NCBI RefSeq assembly: GCF_017876775.1
Contig: NZ_JAGIOP010000002.1
Span: 2,914,001-2,978,000 of the forward strand
Source: Mycolicibacterium lutetiense
GTDB lineage: Bacteria; Actinomycetota; Actinomycetes; Mycobacteriales; Mycobacteriaceae
Length of the DNA stretch: 64,000 nt
Direction: 5' to 3'
The notes beneath the pieces were generated by a model, which searched no databases, was not told the origin of the DNA, and saw only the letters and a list, made by a program, of their open reading frames with translations. Positions 41,342-50,784 of the stretch are shown here, one piece after another; the first letter of the stretch is position 1, and every line of letters starts with the position of its first letter. The position numbers were made by a program, and so were the translations under genes.

Positions 41342-42369
41342 CGCAAACGCTCCCGCCCGCCGAATCCAGCGAGGCACAAGAGACCGGGCACGAGAAGCTG
41401 ACTGCCGCCCGGCCCAGCCGACTGCAGTTGCGGCGCAAGCTTCTGCTCTGGTCGATTCCCGTACTGGTGCTGCTGCTCCTGCTCGCGGTCAAGATCGCCA
41501 GCGTCGGCATCCTCGGCAACAAGCTGCCCGGTCAGTTCGCGGCCCGTGACGATGCGGCCATGCAGAACACGCTCGAGTGGATCGATGTCGGCAATATCGG
41601 GCGGGGCTTCCGGGAGAAGTTCGCCCAAGGTGACCTGCTGATGCTCCGCGGCGATGTCCCCGGGGCCTTCGAAGAGTTCAAGGCCGCGCACGAGAAGGAA
41701 CCGGGCGCCTGCCCACCACGAGGCAACTTCACCCTGATCTCCGAGAAGCTGAGTGACAGCGAACTCAAACAGGGCAATTTCACCAAGGCGCGAGAAATCC
41801 TCACGCCCGCGGTGGAAGCCGCCAAGGGCGACCCCGGGTGTTTCACGAAGTTCCCCTCCGCGAGCCCCGACATCCGCGCGTTCGTGAGCGAAACGCCCGA
41901 GCGGCTGTCCAACAAGCTCGCGGCCCTCAAGGGCGGTGCCCTCACCAAGACCCCCGACGGCTATGACTACAAGCGTGCACCTGGCGGGGGAATCGACTTC
42001 ACCGAGTCCAAGACCGGACCCTGCCCGTATCCAGACGACGAGGCCCAGATGAAGGAGTGCATCACGCTGCGCGACCAGGAGGTGGCAAAGAAGACCGAGG
42101 CGGCACGGCAGGCCAAAGAGCAAGAGGACAAGGCCAACCAACAGCAACAGCCGCCGCCTCCCCCTGATCCCAACCAGCCGCCCGCACCCGCGACCCCGAC
42201 CCCGACGCCGGGTCCAGGTCAGGGTCCGGGCGCCGATGCGCCGCTGGAATACCCTGACCACGTGGAGTTGCGGCCGCCCGGCGACGGTCCGGGCTTCTGC
42301 GATCCGGACGGAACGCCGCTCGGCCACTTGACCTCGGCCATGTGCGAGACTGCAGGACCGCAGCCATGA
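41338..42369 (+). CDS. Single-pass membrane protein with TPR-like and proline-rich regions
   Basis: A 343-residue protein. One membrane segment (LLLWSIPVLVLLLLLAVKIA, about 38-58) is followed by an external domain with a helical repeat resembling TPR (GDLLMLRGDVPGAFEEFKAA, then SELKQGNFTKAREILTPAVE). In Bat-type operons BatE/BatC supply TPR proteins, so this may be the analogue. The C-terminus has a Q-rich stretch and a proline/threonine-rich linker before a cysteine-bearing end (GFCDPDGTP, SAMCETAG). GTG 41338 overlaps the previous stop. Confidence 0.75.
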   Translation: MTQTLPPAESSEAQETGHEKLTAARPSRLQLRRKLLLWSIPVLVLLLLLAVKIASVGILGNKLPGQFAARDDAAMQNTLEWIDVGNIGRGFREKFAQGDLLMLRGDVPGAFEEFKAAHEKEPGACPPRGNFTLISEKLSDSELKQGNFTKAREILTPAVEAAKGDPGCFTKFPSASPDIRAFVSETPERLSNKLAALKGGALTKTPDGYDYKRAPGGGIDFTESKTGPCPYPDDEAQMKECITLRDQEVAKKTEAARQAKEQEDKANQQQQPPPPPDPNQPPAPATPTPTPGPGQGPGADAPLEYPDHVELRPPGDGPGFCDPDGTPLGHLTSAMCETAGPQP

Positions 42370-43217
42370 GCGGGGACAACGGGGCGCCGAACCCGTGGTC
42401 GTATTCGGTGACGGCCGGCGATGCGAGCCCCCGGAAGTTGTCCAGGCGGACGATGATCCTGAGCGGCGTCGGCATTGCTGTCGTGGTGCTGCTGGTAGCC
42501 GCGTTGGTGGCCTGGTTGGCCTGGCCACGGTCGGCGCCCATCGAGCAGGCGGACACACCCGAAAAGGGCAGGCCCCTGCTGAGCGACAAACCGCCGACGA
42601 TGATCCTCAACGCGATCGACTTCAACTCGCTGTATCCGCCGGGCTACACCGAATTCGACCATACGAAGATGGACCGGGGTTCGGGTTCCTCGTACGACCC
42701 CGATCGCGAGTACAAGTCGACGTCGGAACCAACCGGCTGCACCTCGGACGATGACCCGATCTACGACGCCAAATGGGACTTCGTGGCCGACGACAAGGAT
42801 CCGGAGCGATACAGAGACTCTCGCATCTCACGGCTGATGTATCCGGTCGACGACCCCGGCGGCAACAAGGAAGACACGCAGTCCTTCTCGCTCACGGTGT
42901 TCGTGTCCAAGGACCCGACCAGCCTCGACTTCGGCCGGCAGTGGTATGAGCGCTGTAAAGACGCCAAGATCACCACCGTTGTCAGCAAGCACGGTCAGGT
43001 CATCGAGACGAAGACACGAACCCTGAATCATGTGGTGATTGCCGCACCGGAATCGGCCGCCGATGACTCGTTCGCGCTGACAACCACTGAGAAAGAGAAG
43101 TGCGACTACTACGGGCTGGTCCGGGGAATGATCGTCAACGTGTCGTGCCCACCCGCACAGAAGGACGCCGGCGCCCAGTTGTTCCGCAAGGTCATCATCG
43201 GTCTTCAGGAAGTCTGA
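42366..43217 (+). CDS. Single-pass membrane protein ending the MoxR operon
   Basis: A 283-residue protein with a short cytoplasmic N-terminus, one membrane helix (about 35-53, SGVGIAVVVLLVAALVAWLA) and a large external domain. The domain has cysteines at TGCTSDD, YERCKDAK, EKCDYYG and NVSCPPA, suggesting two disulfides. It resembles extracytoplasmic sensor-type domains of mycobacteria without a clear match. ATG 42366 overlaps the previous stop (ATGA), showing translational coupling through the operon. Function unknown. Confidence 0.75.
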   Translation: MSGDNGAPNPWSYSVTAGDASPRKLSRRTMILSGVGIAVVVLLVAALVAWLAWPRSAPIEQADTPEKGRPLLSDKPPTMILNAIDFNSLYPPGYTEFDHTKMDRGSGSSYDPDREYKSTSEPTGCTSDDDPIYDAKWDFVADDKDPERYRDSRISRLMYPVDDPGGNKEDTQSFSLTVFVSKDPTSLDFGRQWYERCKDAKITTVVSKHGQVIETKTRTLNHVVIAAPESAADDSFALTTTEKEKCDYYGLVRGMIVNVSCPPAQKDAGAQLFRKVIIGLQEV

Positions 43218-43282
43218 GCCGCTGGGCGAAGTTCGGCGCGTAGGCTCGTGAAAGCAGCCAATCAGCGTCGAAAGGCAGCTTG

Positions 43283-43444
43283 ATGAGCATGGGACAGATC
43301 CACAGCGTCAACGAGATCCGGACCGCGATCCGGGAACTGTCGGCCCGAGCCGACCTGGCCCGTAAAGAGGGCCGCCCGGGTGATGCCGGCGAGATCGAAC
43401 AGCGCATCGCCAAATATCGCGACGAACTGGCCGCACGACCCTGA
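43283..43444 (+). CDS. Small helical protein, 53 residues
   Basis: The frame encodes MSMGQIHSVNEIRTAIRELS, then ARADLARKEGRPGDAGEIEQ and RIAKYRDELAARP. It is highly charged and strongly helical, with codon use typical of the neighbours. GAAAGGCAG precedes the ATG. It follows the MoxR operon by 65 bp and may be its last cistron or separately transcribed. It is easily missed because of its length. I recognise no family. Confidence 0.65.
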   Translation: MSMGQIHSVNEIRTAIRELSARADLARKEGRPGDAGEIEQRIAKYRDELAARP

Positions 43445-43480
43445 GCCGGGTGTGATCCGGAGCCCGCAGACGCCGGGAAG

Positions 43481-44041
<561 letters not shown>

Positions 44042-44043
44042 TC

Positions 44044-44706
44044 ATGTGGATTCCGCTTCTGGTGATGGCCGCCGCCGTCAGCCTGGAGCCGTTCCGCATC
44101 GGCATGACCCTCGTGATGCTCAACCGGCCGCGACCGCTGCTGCAACTGCTGGTGTTCCTCATCGGCGGTTTCGCGATGGGCACCGCGGTCGGCATGGTCG
44201 TGCTGTTCATCCTGCGGCCCGCCCTCGGTTCGGCCCATTTCACTCTTCCCAGAGTGCAACTCGCGGTCGGCGCGCTGGCGCTGCTGGCTGCGGCCGTCCT
44301 GGCGGCGGGAAGGCCGACGAGCATGCTGGGGCCGAAACCCGACCGGGAGCCCGGACCGCTCATGGCCCGCATCCGGCAACTGCTGGGCGGTCAGTCACTG
44401 TGGACCGCAAGCGTTGCAGGCCTCGGCATCGCACTGCCGTCGGTCGACTATCTCGCCGCGCTCGCGCTCATCGTCGCCTCCGGCGCCGCGGCAGCCACCC
44501 AGGTGGGCGCCCTCCTGCTGTTCAACGTCGTGGCATTCGGGCTCGTGGAGATCCCGCTGATCTCCTACCTGGTGGCCCCGGAACGCACCCGCGCCACCCT
44601 GGCGTCATTGCACGACTGGCTGCAGATACAACGTCACCGCAAAATCGCCGCGGTGGTGGCCACCGTCGGCTGCGTGCTCGTCGTCGTGGGGTTCGTCGGG
44701 CTGTAG
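44044..44706 (+). CDS. Sap/Gap-family membrane protein (glycolipid-addressing type)
   Basis: A 220-residue protein with about six membrane segments: LLVMAAAVSLEPFRIGMTLV, LLQLLVFLIGGFAMGTAVGM, VAGLGIALPSVDYLAALALI, and LLLFNVVAFGLVEIPLISYL. It matches the family that includes Sap (sulfolipid-1 addressing) and Gap (GPL addressing), small membrane proteins assisting surface delivery of glycolipids. Its location beside the fadD end of the TPP-type cluster (convergent, 12 bp apart) supports a role in lipid export. Confidence 0.8.
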   Translation: MWIPLLVMAAAVSLEPFRIGMTLVMLNRPRPLLQLLVFLIGGFAMGTAVGMVVLFILRPALGSAHFTLPRVQLAVGALALLAAAVLAAGRPTSMLGPKPDREPGPLMARIRQLLGGQSLWTASVAGLGIALPSVDYLAALALIVASGAAAATQVGALLLFNVVAFGLVEIPLISYLVAPERTRATLASLHDWLQIQRHRKIAAVVATVGCVLVVVGFVGL

Positions 44707-44718
44707 TACGTCAGCCGC

Positions 44719-46473
44719 TCAGGCGTCCAACCGAGCGAACTCGTCCTGTCGATACTGCTCCGCGCAGGCCGCCCGGCGAATCTTGCCGCTCGTGGTCGTG
44801 GGGATCGACCCGGGAGGCACCAGGACGAGATCCCCGACATTCAAACCGTGCGCATTCGATATCGCGGAGGTGACATCGCTCTTGATCGTGGTCAGCCAGT
44901 GCCCCGCCTCGACCGGGGACTCGCCTCGCTTCTTGAGCTCGATGACGGTGACCAGCTTCTCGGTGCTGTTCTCCGTCGTCGAGATGGCCGCGACCCGGCC
45001 ACCGGTGATCTGCTGGACCGTCGCCTCGATGTCCTCGGGGTAATGATTGCGCCCGCGGATGATCAGCAGATCCTTGATCCTGCCGACGATGAAAAGCTCT
45101 CCGCCGGAGACGAAGCCCAGGTCGCCGGTTTTGAGCCAAGGCCCGTGGACCGTGCCCGGCGAGGGATCGACGAGGGTGGCGCCGAAGCACTGCTGCTCCT
45201 CCGGTGGCCTGCTCCAGTATCCGGCCGCGACGTTGTCGCCGTGCACCCAGATCTCGCCGACCGCGTCCGGTGCGCATTCCCGGTTGGTGTCGACGTCGAC
45301 GATCCGCACCACGGGCGACTGCGGCAGCGCGTACTGCACCAGCGCGGTCCCCGCTCTGGCAGCACAGCGGCGCGCGCGGCCCGCTGCCAACTCGTCGACA
45401 TCGAAATAGAAATCGTCTGCCGACTCAGACCACGCGCCGGTCGCCACGAAAACAGTGGCCTCCGCCATCCCGTACGACGGGCGCAGCATGTGGTCGGCGA
45501 AGTTGAAGTGAGCGAACCTGTCGGCGAACCGCTCCAGCGACGCTGGCTCCACGCGCTCGGCGCCATTGATGATGCCCACCACCCCGCCCAGGTCCAGCCC
45601 GGCGAGATCCGCGTCCTTCGTCTTGCGGGCGGCGAGGTCGAAGGCAAAATTGGGCGCGGCCGAAAAAGCATTGGGATTCTCGGCCAGCGCCCGGATCCAC
45701 CGGGACGGCTTCTCCAGGAACGCAATCGGGCTGGTCAACGCCGCACGTAAGCCACCCAGAATCGGTGCGCACACACCCAGTACCAACCCCATGTCGTGGT
45801 AGAAGGGCAACCACGACACGACCCTGGCATCCAGTGCCGACCTGGACTGCGGGTCCGTGAAGAAGCAGCGCATCAACTGCTCGAAATTCACCTGCAGGTT
45901 GCGATGGGAGATCATCACGCCGGTCGGCAGCCGGGTAGAACCCGAGCTGTACTGCAGATACGCCGTGGCGGGGAACTCGATTGTGCCACTGTCGAACCCG
46001 TCGGCTCCAACCTCGGCGTCCAGGTTCAACGAGTCGATCGCAACGAGCTTCGGCGCAGTGTTCATCCGTGACTGATCCACGTAATCGCCGACATCCTCGG
46101 CCACTGCGGATGTCGTCAGAACAACCGACGGCTTCGTATCCATGAAGACCGCACTCACACGGTCATGACTCGAACCGCGATGAGGCATGGGGAGCGGAAC
46201 CGCCACGAATCCGGCCTGCATGGACCCGAGGAACGCCACGATGTACTCAAGGCCCTGCGGGGCCAGGATCACCGCCCGGTCACCGACGGAGCCGTGAAGG
46301 CTGATCTCACGTGCCGCGTTCATCGTCCGGCGTGACAGCTGCGACCACGTCAGGGTCTCGTCGACGCCCGCCGGATCGGCGGCGTAATCGGTGAAGGTGA
46401 AGGCCACGTCGTCGGGGCGCATGCTCGCACGTGCGTGCAGCATCGAGAGGATTGAGGACTGGGGGGTAGGCAT
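44719..46473 (-). CDS. fadD23: Long-chain fatty-acyl-AMP ligase of the TPP-type locus
   Basis: A 584-residue adenylating enzyme of the mycobacterial FAAL group. It shows LQYSSGSTRLPTGVMISHRN (P-loop variant typical of FAALs), VSWLPFYHDMGLVLGVCAPI, PSYGMAEATVFVATG, and KTGDLGFVSGGELFIVGRIK. FAALs form acyl-adenylates and hand the acyl chain to a PKS rather than to CoA. The gene name follows the M. smegmatis TPP cluster. In M. tuberculosis the equivalent is a FadD21-like gene. Start may be ATG 46473 or GTG 46476, without a clear Shine-Dalgarno. Confidence 0.88.
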   Translation of the reverse strand: MPTPQSSILSMLHARASMRPDDVAFTFTDYAADPAGVDETLTWSQLSRRTMNAAREISLHGSVGDRAVILAPQGLEYIVAFLGSMQAGFVAVPLPMPHRGSSHDRVSAVFMDTKPSVVLTTSAVAEDVGDYVDQSRMNTAPKLVAIDSLNLDAEVGADGFDSGTIEFPATAYLQYSSGSTRLPTGVMISHRNLQVNFEQLMRCFFTDPQSRSALDARVVSWLPFYHDMGLVLGVCAPILGGLRAALTSPIAFLEKPSRWIRALAENPNAFSAAPNFAFDLAARKTKDADLAGLDLGGVVGIINGAERVEPASLERFADRFAHFNFADHMLRPSYGMAEATVFVATGAWSESADDFYFDVDELAAGRARRCAARAGTALVQYALPQSPVVRIVDVDTNRECAPDAVGEIWVHGDNVAAGYWSRPPEEQQCFGATLVDPSPGTVHGPWLKTGDLGFVSGGELFIVGRIKDLLIIRGRNHYPEDIEATVQQITGGRVAAISTTENSTEKLVTVIELKKRGESPVEAGHWLTTIKSDVTSAISNAHGLNVGDLVLVPPGSIPTTTSGKIRRAACAEQYRQDEFARLDA

Positions 46474-46521
46474 CACGTCACGTCCGTAACTCGTCGAAAT
46501 CCATCAGCTCGGCAGGCGCCG

Positions 46522-47658
46522 TCAGCCCGCGCCCTGCGGGTTCAGCACCGACAGCGCGGCGTTGGCCAGCTCCGACATCGGGTCGGTGCCGCCGCCGAAC
46601 GTCGCGTCGTTGGCGGGTGCGGTGACCTCCGCGGGGTCGAAACCGTGCACCGGGTCCACGGTGATCGGGGCGGTCGCCGGGTCGTCGTTGCGCGAATAAC
46701 CCGCGTTCACCCGGGGCAGCAGTATCGCGTCCAACTGATTCAGCGTGTCCTGGTCATATCCGAGGTACTTGAAGGGCAACACCAGCGGAAGATGCTCTTC
46801 GGGTACCAGGTACGTCGTTGTCGTCGCGCCCTTGGAGTTGACCGTCGTCCTGATGTTCTGCGGCGGGACGTTGCTCGGATTGGTGAATGCGATCGCGGTG
46901 TGACCGGTCGCCAGGCCGGCGACCGCATTGATCACGCTCATCCAATTGTCGGGCCGGTCCGGCCAGTCGGCGATGCTGTCGTAGGCCGAGACGAACTGGT
47001 CGGTGTGGTACTGGCTCTCCACGGGCGCCGGGACGCGGTAGTCCATGAACGGTACGACGCTGCCGACCGGAAAGTTCTGAGTCAGGAAGCTCTCCCCGAA
47101 GGCGTGCTTGGCGATCGGGTCGCCGAACGTCGCGAAACTCAGCTGGTCCGGTGGCGGGGCAGTCGGATCGTTGGCCAGACGCGCCTTCACCGCGTTGAGC
47201 ACGAGCGCTCCCTCGGACAGCCCCATCGCTCGTCCCTTACCGCCCTTGCGGATGGCGGCGTCGAGGTTTCCTTCACCCTCGTCGACCGACTCGCCGATGC
47301 TGGGACCGTCGAGGCCCAGACCGGGATAGATCTGCTCGCCGATCGGACCGATACCGGGGAAGAGACGTTCCAGGGTATGGCCCTGAACCTGCCCTGCCGG
47401 GTAGTCGACCTTCACCCGTTTCATGCCGGGGAACCACTGCTCACCCGTCATCCGGATGTACTCGTCATAGGGGATGCCGAGGACGTGGGCACCACCCAGG
47501 GCGTACGCGGTCCCGGGGTCTGCCGGCGCCGGGGGCGGCGTACCGCCGGTCGACGTTCCGGGGGCCTGTGTGTCATCGGCGGCTGCCGATCCAACGCCGA
47601 AACATCCTGTGACACCGGCAGTTACCAGGACCGTCAGTCCTGCGAGTAGCTTCTTCAT
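46522..47658 (-). CDS. PE-PPE-domain serine hydrolase/acyltransferase of the TPP-type locus
   Basis: A 378-residue exported protein. A signal peptide with a possible lipobox (TAGVTGCFG, Cys about 19) precedes the PE-PPE domain, an alpha/beta hydrolase with the nucleophile in [13 protein letters not shown]. The C-terminal half carries [15 protein letters not shown] and VEHLPLV-type strands. It corresponds to Rv1184c (Chp2), which completes polyacyltrehalose, and to the PE protein of the TPP cluster, proposed to transfer acyl chains between trehalose esters outside the membrane. It is 48 bp upstream of fadD and 69 bp downstream of mmpL10. Confidence 0.85.
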   Translation of the reverse strand: MKKLLAGLTVLVTAGVTGCFGVGSAAADDTQAPGTSTGGTPPPAPADPGTAYALGGAHVLGIPYDEYIRMTGEQWFPGMKRVKVDYPAGQVQGHTLERLFPGIGPIGEQIYPGLGLDGPSIGESVDEGEGNLDAAIRKGGKGRAMGLSEGALVLNAVKARLANDPTAPPPDQLSFATFGDPIAKHAFGESFLTQNFPVGSVVPFMDYRVPAPVESQYHTDQFVSAYDSIADWPDRPDNWMSVINAVAGLATGHTAIAFTNPSNVPPQNIRTTVNSKGATTTTYLVPEEHLPLVLPFKYLGYDQDTLNQLDAILLPRVNAGYSRNDDPATAPITVDPVHGFDPAEVTAPANDATFGGGTDPMSELANAALSVLNPQGAG

Positions 47659-47727
47659 CTCTGCACCTGCCCGATTTGCTTCGTTTCGAGTTTTCCATAC
47701 ATCACGCGTGCCCGCTTCCCGCCGTGG

Positions 47728-50718
47728 TCACGGACTCGTCGCCGGTGTGCGCAACGACTTCTGGTCGCCCATTCGTGACGGCCACCAGTTGGCCTTGCCG
47801 ATGAGCGCAGCGATGGCCGGCACCGTGATGGTGCGCACCACGAAGGTATCCAGCAAGATGCCGACGCCGATCACGAAGCCGCCCTGCACCACCATGCCGA
47901 TACTGGAGAACATGAGACCGGCGACCGAGGCCGCGAAGATGAGGCCCGCTGCGGTGATCACCCCTCCGGTCGAACTCAGGGTGCGAATGATGCCGTACCG
48001 AATGCTGTGCGGAGACTCGTCCCGCATTCGCGACACCAGGAGCATGTTGTAGTCGGCTCCCACCGCGACCAGCACCACGAAGGCCAAAGGTGGCACGCTC
48101 CAATGCAATTGCTCGCCGAGTAGCGACTGGAACACCAGGACGCTGATGCCCAGTGCAGCCAGATAGGAGATCACCACCGACGCGACGAGGTAGATCGGAG
48201 CGACGATCGAACGCAGCAGCAACATCAGAATCAGCATCACCACGACGAGGGTCCCGATGATGATGAACCGGATGTCCTGCTGGTAGTAGTCACGGGTATC
48301 CCGCAGCCCGGCCGGGAAACCGCCCATCGATATCGAGGCGTCGGCGAGCGTGGTGTTCGGCTGTGCACCCCGGGCGATGTCCTGGATCTGGTTGACCTGG
48401 TCCATGGCCTCGGGACTGAACGGGTTGAGCTTTGTCTGCACCAGATACCGCACCGACCTGCCGTCCGGCGAGACGTACGCCGCGGAGGCCTTCTTGAACT
48501 CCTCCATGTTCAGCACCTCGGGCGGGATGTTGAACCCGGCCTGCGCCGGATCTGCCGCGTCGTTACGCATCGTCAGCAGAAATCCCGAGGCCTGGTCCAA
48601 CCCGGCGGAGATCACCTTGATCTGCTTGACGAGTTCGTCCACGCCACCGGCCACTTCGCGACTTCCACCGGCCAGGCGGTTGGCGCCGCTCTGCAAGTCC
48701 TTCAAGCCCGACTGCGGACCGCCTGCCTTGTTCATCCCCATGGCATTGGCCGCCTTGGTGACGCCGGCGAGTGCCGCGTTCAGCTTCTTGACCGTGGCGT
48801 TGAGAGTCTGCCCGCTGCCCCCCTGGAGCTGGTGCGCCAGATCGTTGATGTGGTCGAGGCTGCCGTCCTGGTTCTCGTCCATGAGCCGTTGCATCTGGAT
48901 ACGGCTGTCACTGCACGAGGGGTTGGCATCGCAGACCGCATTGCCGTTCAACGCCATCAGGACCGGCCCGATCCAGGCAAACATGTTTTTGACGGCAGCG
49001 AAGTTGACGCCCATGGAGTTGGACAACGCGTTGATGCTGTCGACCAGCTTGGCCGCGGTGTCGACGTCCCGCACCAGCTTGTCGCCACCGTATTCGGTGC
49101 GCGCGGAGGAGAACGCATCGACCGCACTCTGGAGACTGGGCGCAATCTGGTTGATCTGGGTGCGCACGTCCGCGAGGCTGTCGGCCAGCGTGTCGGCCCC
49201 GGTCGCCAGTCGGTTGAGGTCGCTCGAACGCTGGTCGATCTGGGTGGAACCGTCGGCCAGCCGGTCTCCGACGATGCCGGCCTGGAAGGTCGCCCGGAAT
49301 TCCGCGGGTACCTCCCCCAGGGGCCGGGTGATGCCGCTGACCAGACCGACGTCCGGTAGCTGGGCGACACGCGAAGCCAGCTGCTCCAGGTCTGCGAGAG
49401 CCCTCGGGGTGCGCAGGTCGTGCGGCGACTGGATGAGGATGTATTCGGGAATGGACTGGGCGATGGGGAAATGGCGTTCCACCGCGGCGTACCCGATCGA
49501 ACTCGGCGCCGACGACGCCACCACCTTGCGATCGTCATAGTTGTAGCGGGCAAAGATTGCGGCGCCGGCCAGCAGGGCCAACACCAGAAGGCTGGCGACG
49601 AGATGCGGAACCGGTCGGCGAACGATGCGGATACCGGAACGCCGCCAGAACCGGGCGGTCAGCTCGCGCCGCGGCTTGACCCAGCCGCGGGGCCCGACCA
49701 GGGCCAGGATGGCCGGTAACAGGGTCATTCCGGCCAGATACGCCACGCCGATACCGATCGCGGCCGACACCCCGACAGTTTTGAACACACCCATTTTGGT
49801 GAAGCTCAGCAGCAGGAACGTGAGCCCCACCGTCGCGGCAGATGCGGAGATGACCTTCCCGATCGACATCATCGCGGCCCGGACCGCCTGGTCGAAATCG
49901 TTGTCCGATCGCAGATAGTCGTGATAGCGGCTGATCAGAAAGACCGCGTAATCCGTGCCGGCACCGGCCATGATCGCACTCAGAAATACGACGGACTGGT
50001 TCGACACACCCGCGCCGGTCAGCTGCGAAAATCCCGCCACCAGTGCCTGCGCGATGAGCAGGGACGACCCGATCGTGATCAACGGCAGCAGCATCGTGAC
50101 AGCGCTGCGGTAGACCAACAGCAACACGGCCAGGACCAGGACGGCGATCGCGATCTCGATCGGCAGTCGATCGTTCTCCCCCGCCACGGTGAGATCGGCG
50201 GCGGTGGCCGCCGGACCGGTGAGGTGCACGGCCAGCGGACTGCCGGCTGTGCTGAGTTTGACGATGTCGGAAACCCGGTTGAACGAGTCCATCGCCCGCG
50301 GTGTGCCCAACTCACCCACCAGGCCCACCGGAAGTACCCAGGTGGTCTTGTCCTTGCTGGTCAGGAACTGTCGCAGTTGTGGGGTGCCGATGAAATCCTG
50401 AACGCTCTCGACATCTTTCACGTCGTCGCGCAGCGCGTCCACCAGCTTGCGGTAGGTCGCCTCGTCCGAGGAGTCCAGCCCGTTCTCGTTGATCAGGGCC
50501 ACCAACAACAGGTCGTTGTTGCCCGATTCGTGGAACGCCTCGGTCATCTTCTGGGCGGTGATGCTCGACGGCGCATCGTTCGGCAGGATTGCCAGCGGGT
50601 GCTTCTCGGCCATCTCGCCGAGGGAGGGGAACGTCAGCGGCAGGGCGATCAGCAGTGCGGCCCAGGCCCCGATCACTGCCCAGGGCCACCGCACCACAAA
50701 ATCGGCTAACCGTCGCAT
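47728..50718 (-). CDS. mmpL10: MmpL10-type RND lipid transporter
   Basis: A 996-residue RND permease with twelve membrane segments in two halves. It starts RRLADFVVRWPWAVIGAWAA, has the first large external loop (about 50-190), the conserved GAGTDYAVFLISRYHDYLR and, in the second half, VGADYNMLLVSRMRDES, the paired proton-relay segments. The second external loop is long and helical. It should export the diacylated trehalose intermediate. ATG 50718 begins the conserved N-terminus and is preceded by GAGGGCAAC; the eleven extra upstream residues are unlikely. Confidence 0.9.
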   Translation of the reverse strand: MRRLADFVVRWPWAVIGAWAALLIALPLTFPSLGEMAEKHPLAILPNDAPSSITAQKMTEAFHESGNNDLLLVALINENGLDSSDEATYRKLVDALRDDVKDVESVQDFIGTPQLRQFLTSKDKTTWVLPVGLVGELGTPRAMDSFNRVSDIVKLSTAGSPLAVHLTGPAATAADLTVAGENDRLPIEIAIAVLVLAVLLLVYRSAVTMLLPLITIGSSLLIAQALVAGFSQLTGAGVSNQSVVFLSAIMAGAGTDYAVFLISRYHDYLRSDNDFDQAVRAAMMSIGKVISASAATVGLTFLLLSFTKMGVFKTVGVSAAIGIGVAYLAGMTLLPAILALVGPRGWVKPRRELTARFWRRSGIRIVRRPVPHLVASLLVLALLAGAAIFARYNYDDRKVVASSAPSSIGYAAVERHFPIAQSIPEYILIQSPHDLRTPRALADLEQLASRVAQLPDVGLVSGITRPLGEVPAEFRATFQAGIVGDRLADGSTQIDQRSSDLNRLATGADTLADSLADVRTQINQIAPSLQSAVDAFSSARTEYGGDKLVRDVDTAAKLVDSINALSNSMGVNFAAVKNMFAWIGPVLMALNGNAVCDANPSCSDSRIQMQRLMDENQDGSLDHINDLAHQLQGGSGQTLNATVKKLNAALAGVTKAANAMGMNKAGGPQSGLKDLQSGANRLAGGSREVAGGVDELVKQIKVISAGLDQASGFLLTMRNDAADPAQAGFNIPPEVLNMEEFKKASAAYVSPDGRSVRYLVQTKLNPFSPEAMDQVNQIQDIARGAQPNTTLADASISMGGFPAGLRDTRDYYQQDIRFIIIGTLVVVMLILMLLLRSIVAPIYLVASVVISYLAALGISVLVFQSLLGEQLHWSVPPLAFVVLVAVGADYNMLLVSRMRDESPHSIRYGIIRTLSSTGGVITAAGLIFAASVAGLMFSSIGMVVQGGFVIGVGILLDTFVVRTITVPAIAALIGKANWWPSRMGDQKSLRTPATSP

Positions 50719-50784
50719 GTTGCCCTCACCTTCATCTCGAAGGTGGAGCAAAGCGGAAAATTCATGACCATTGTTTGCTCTCCG

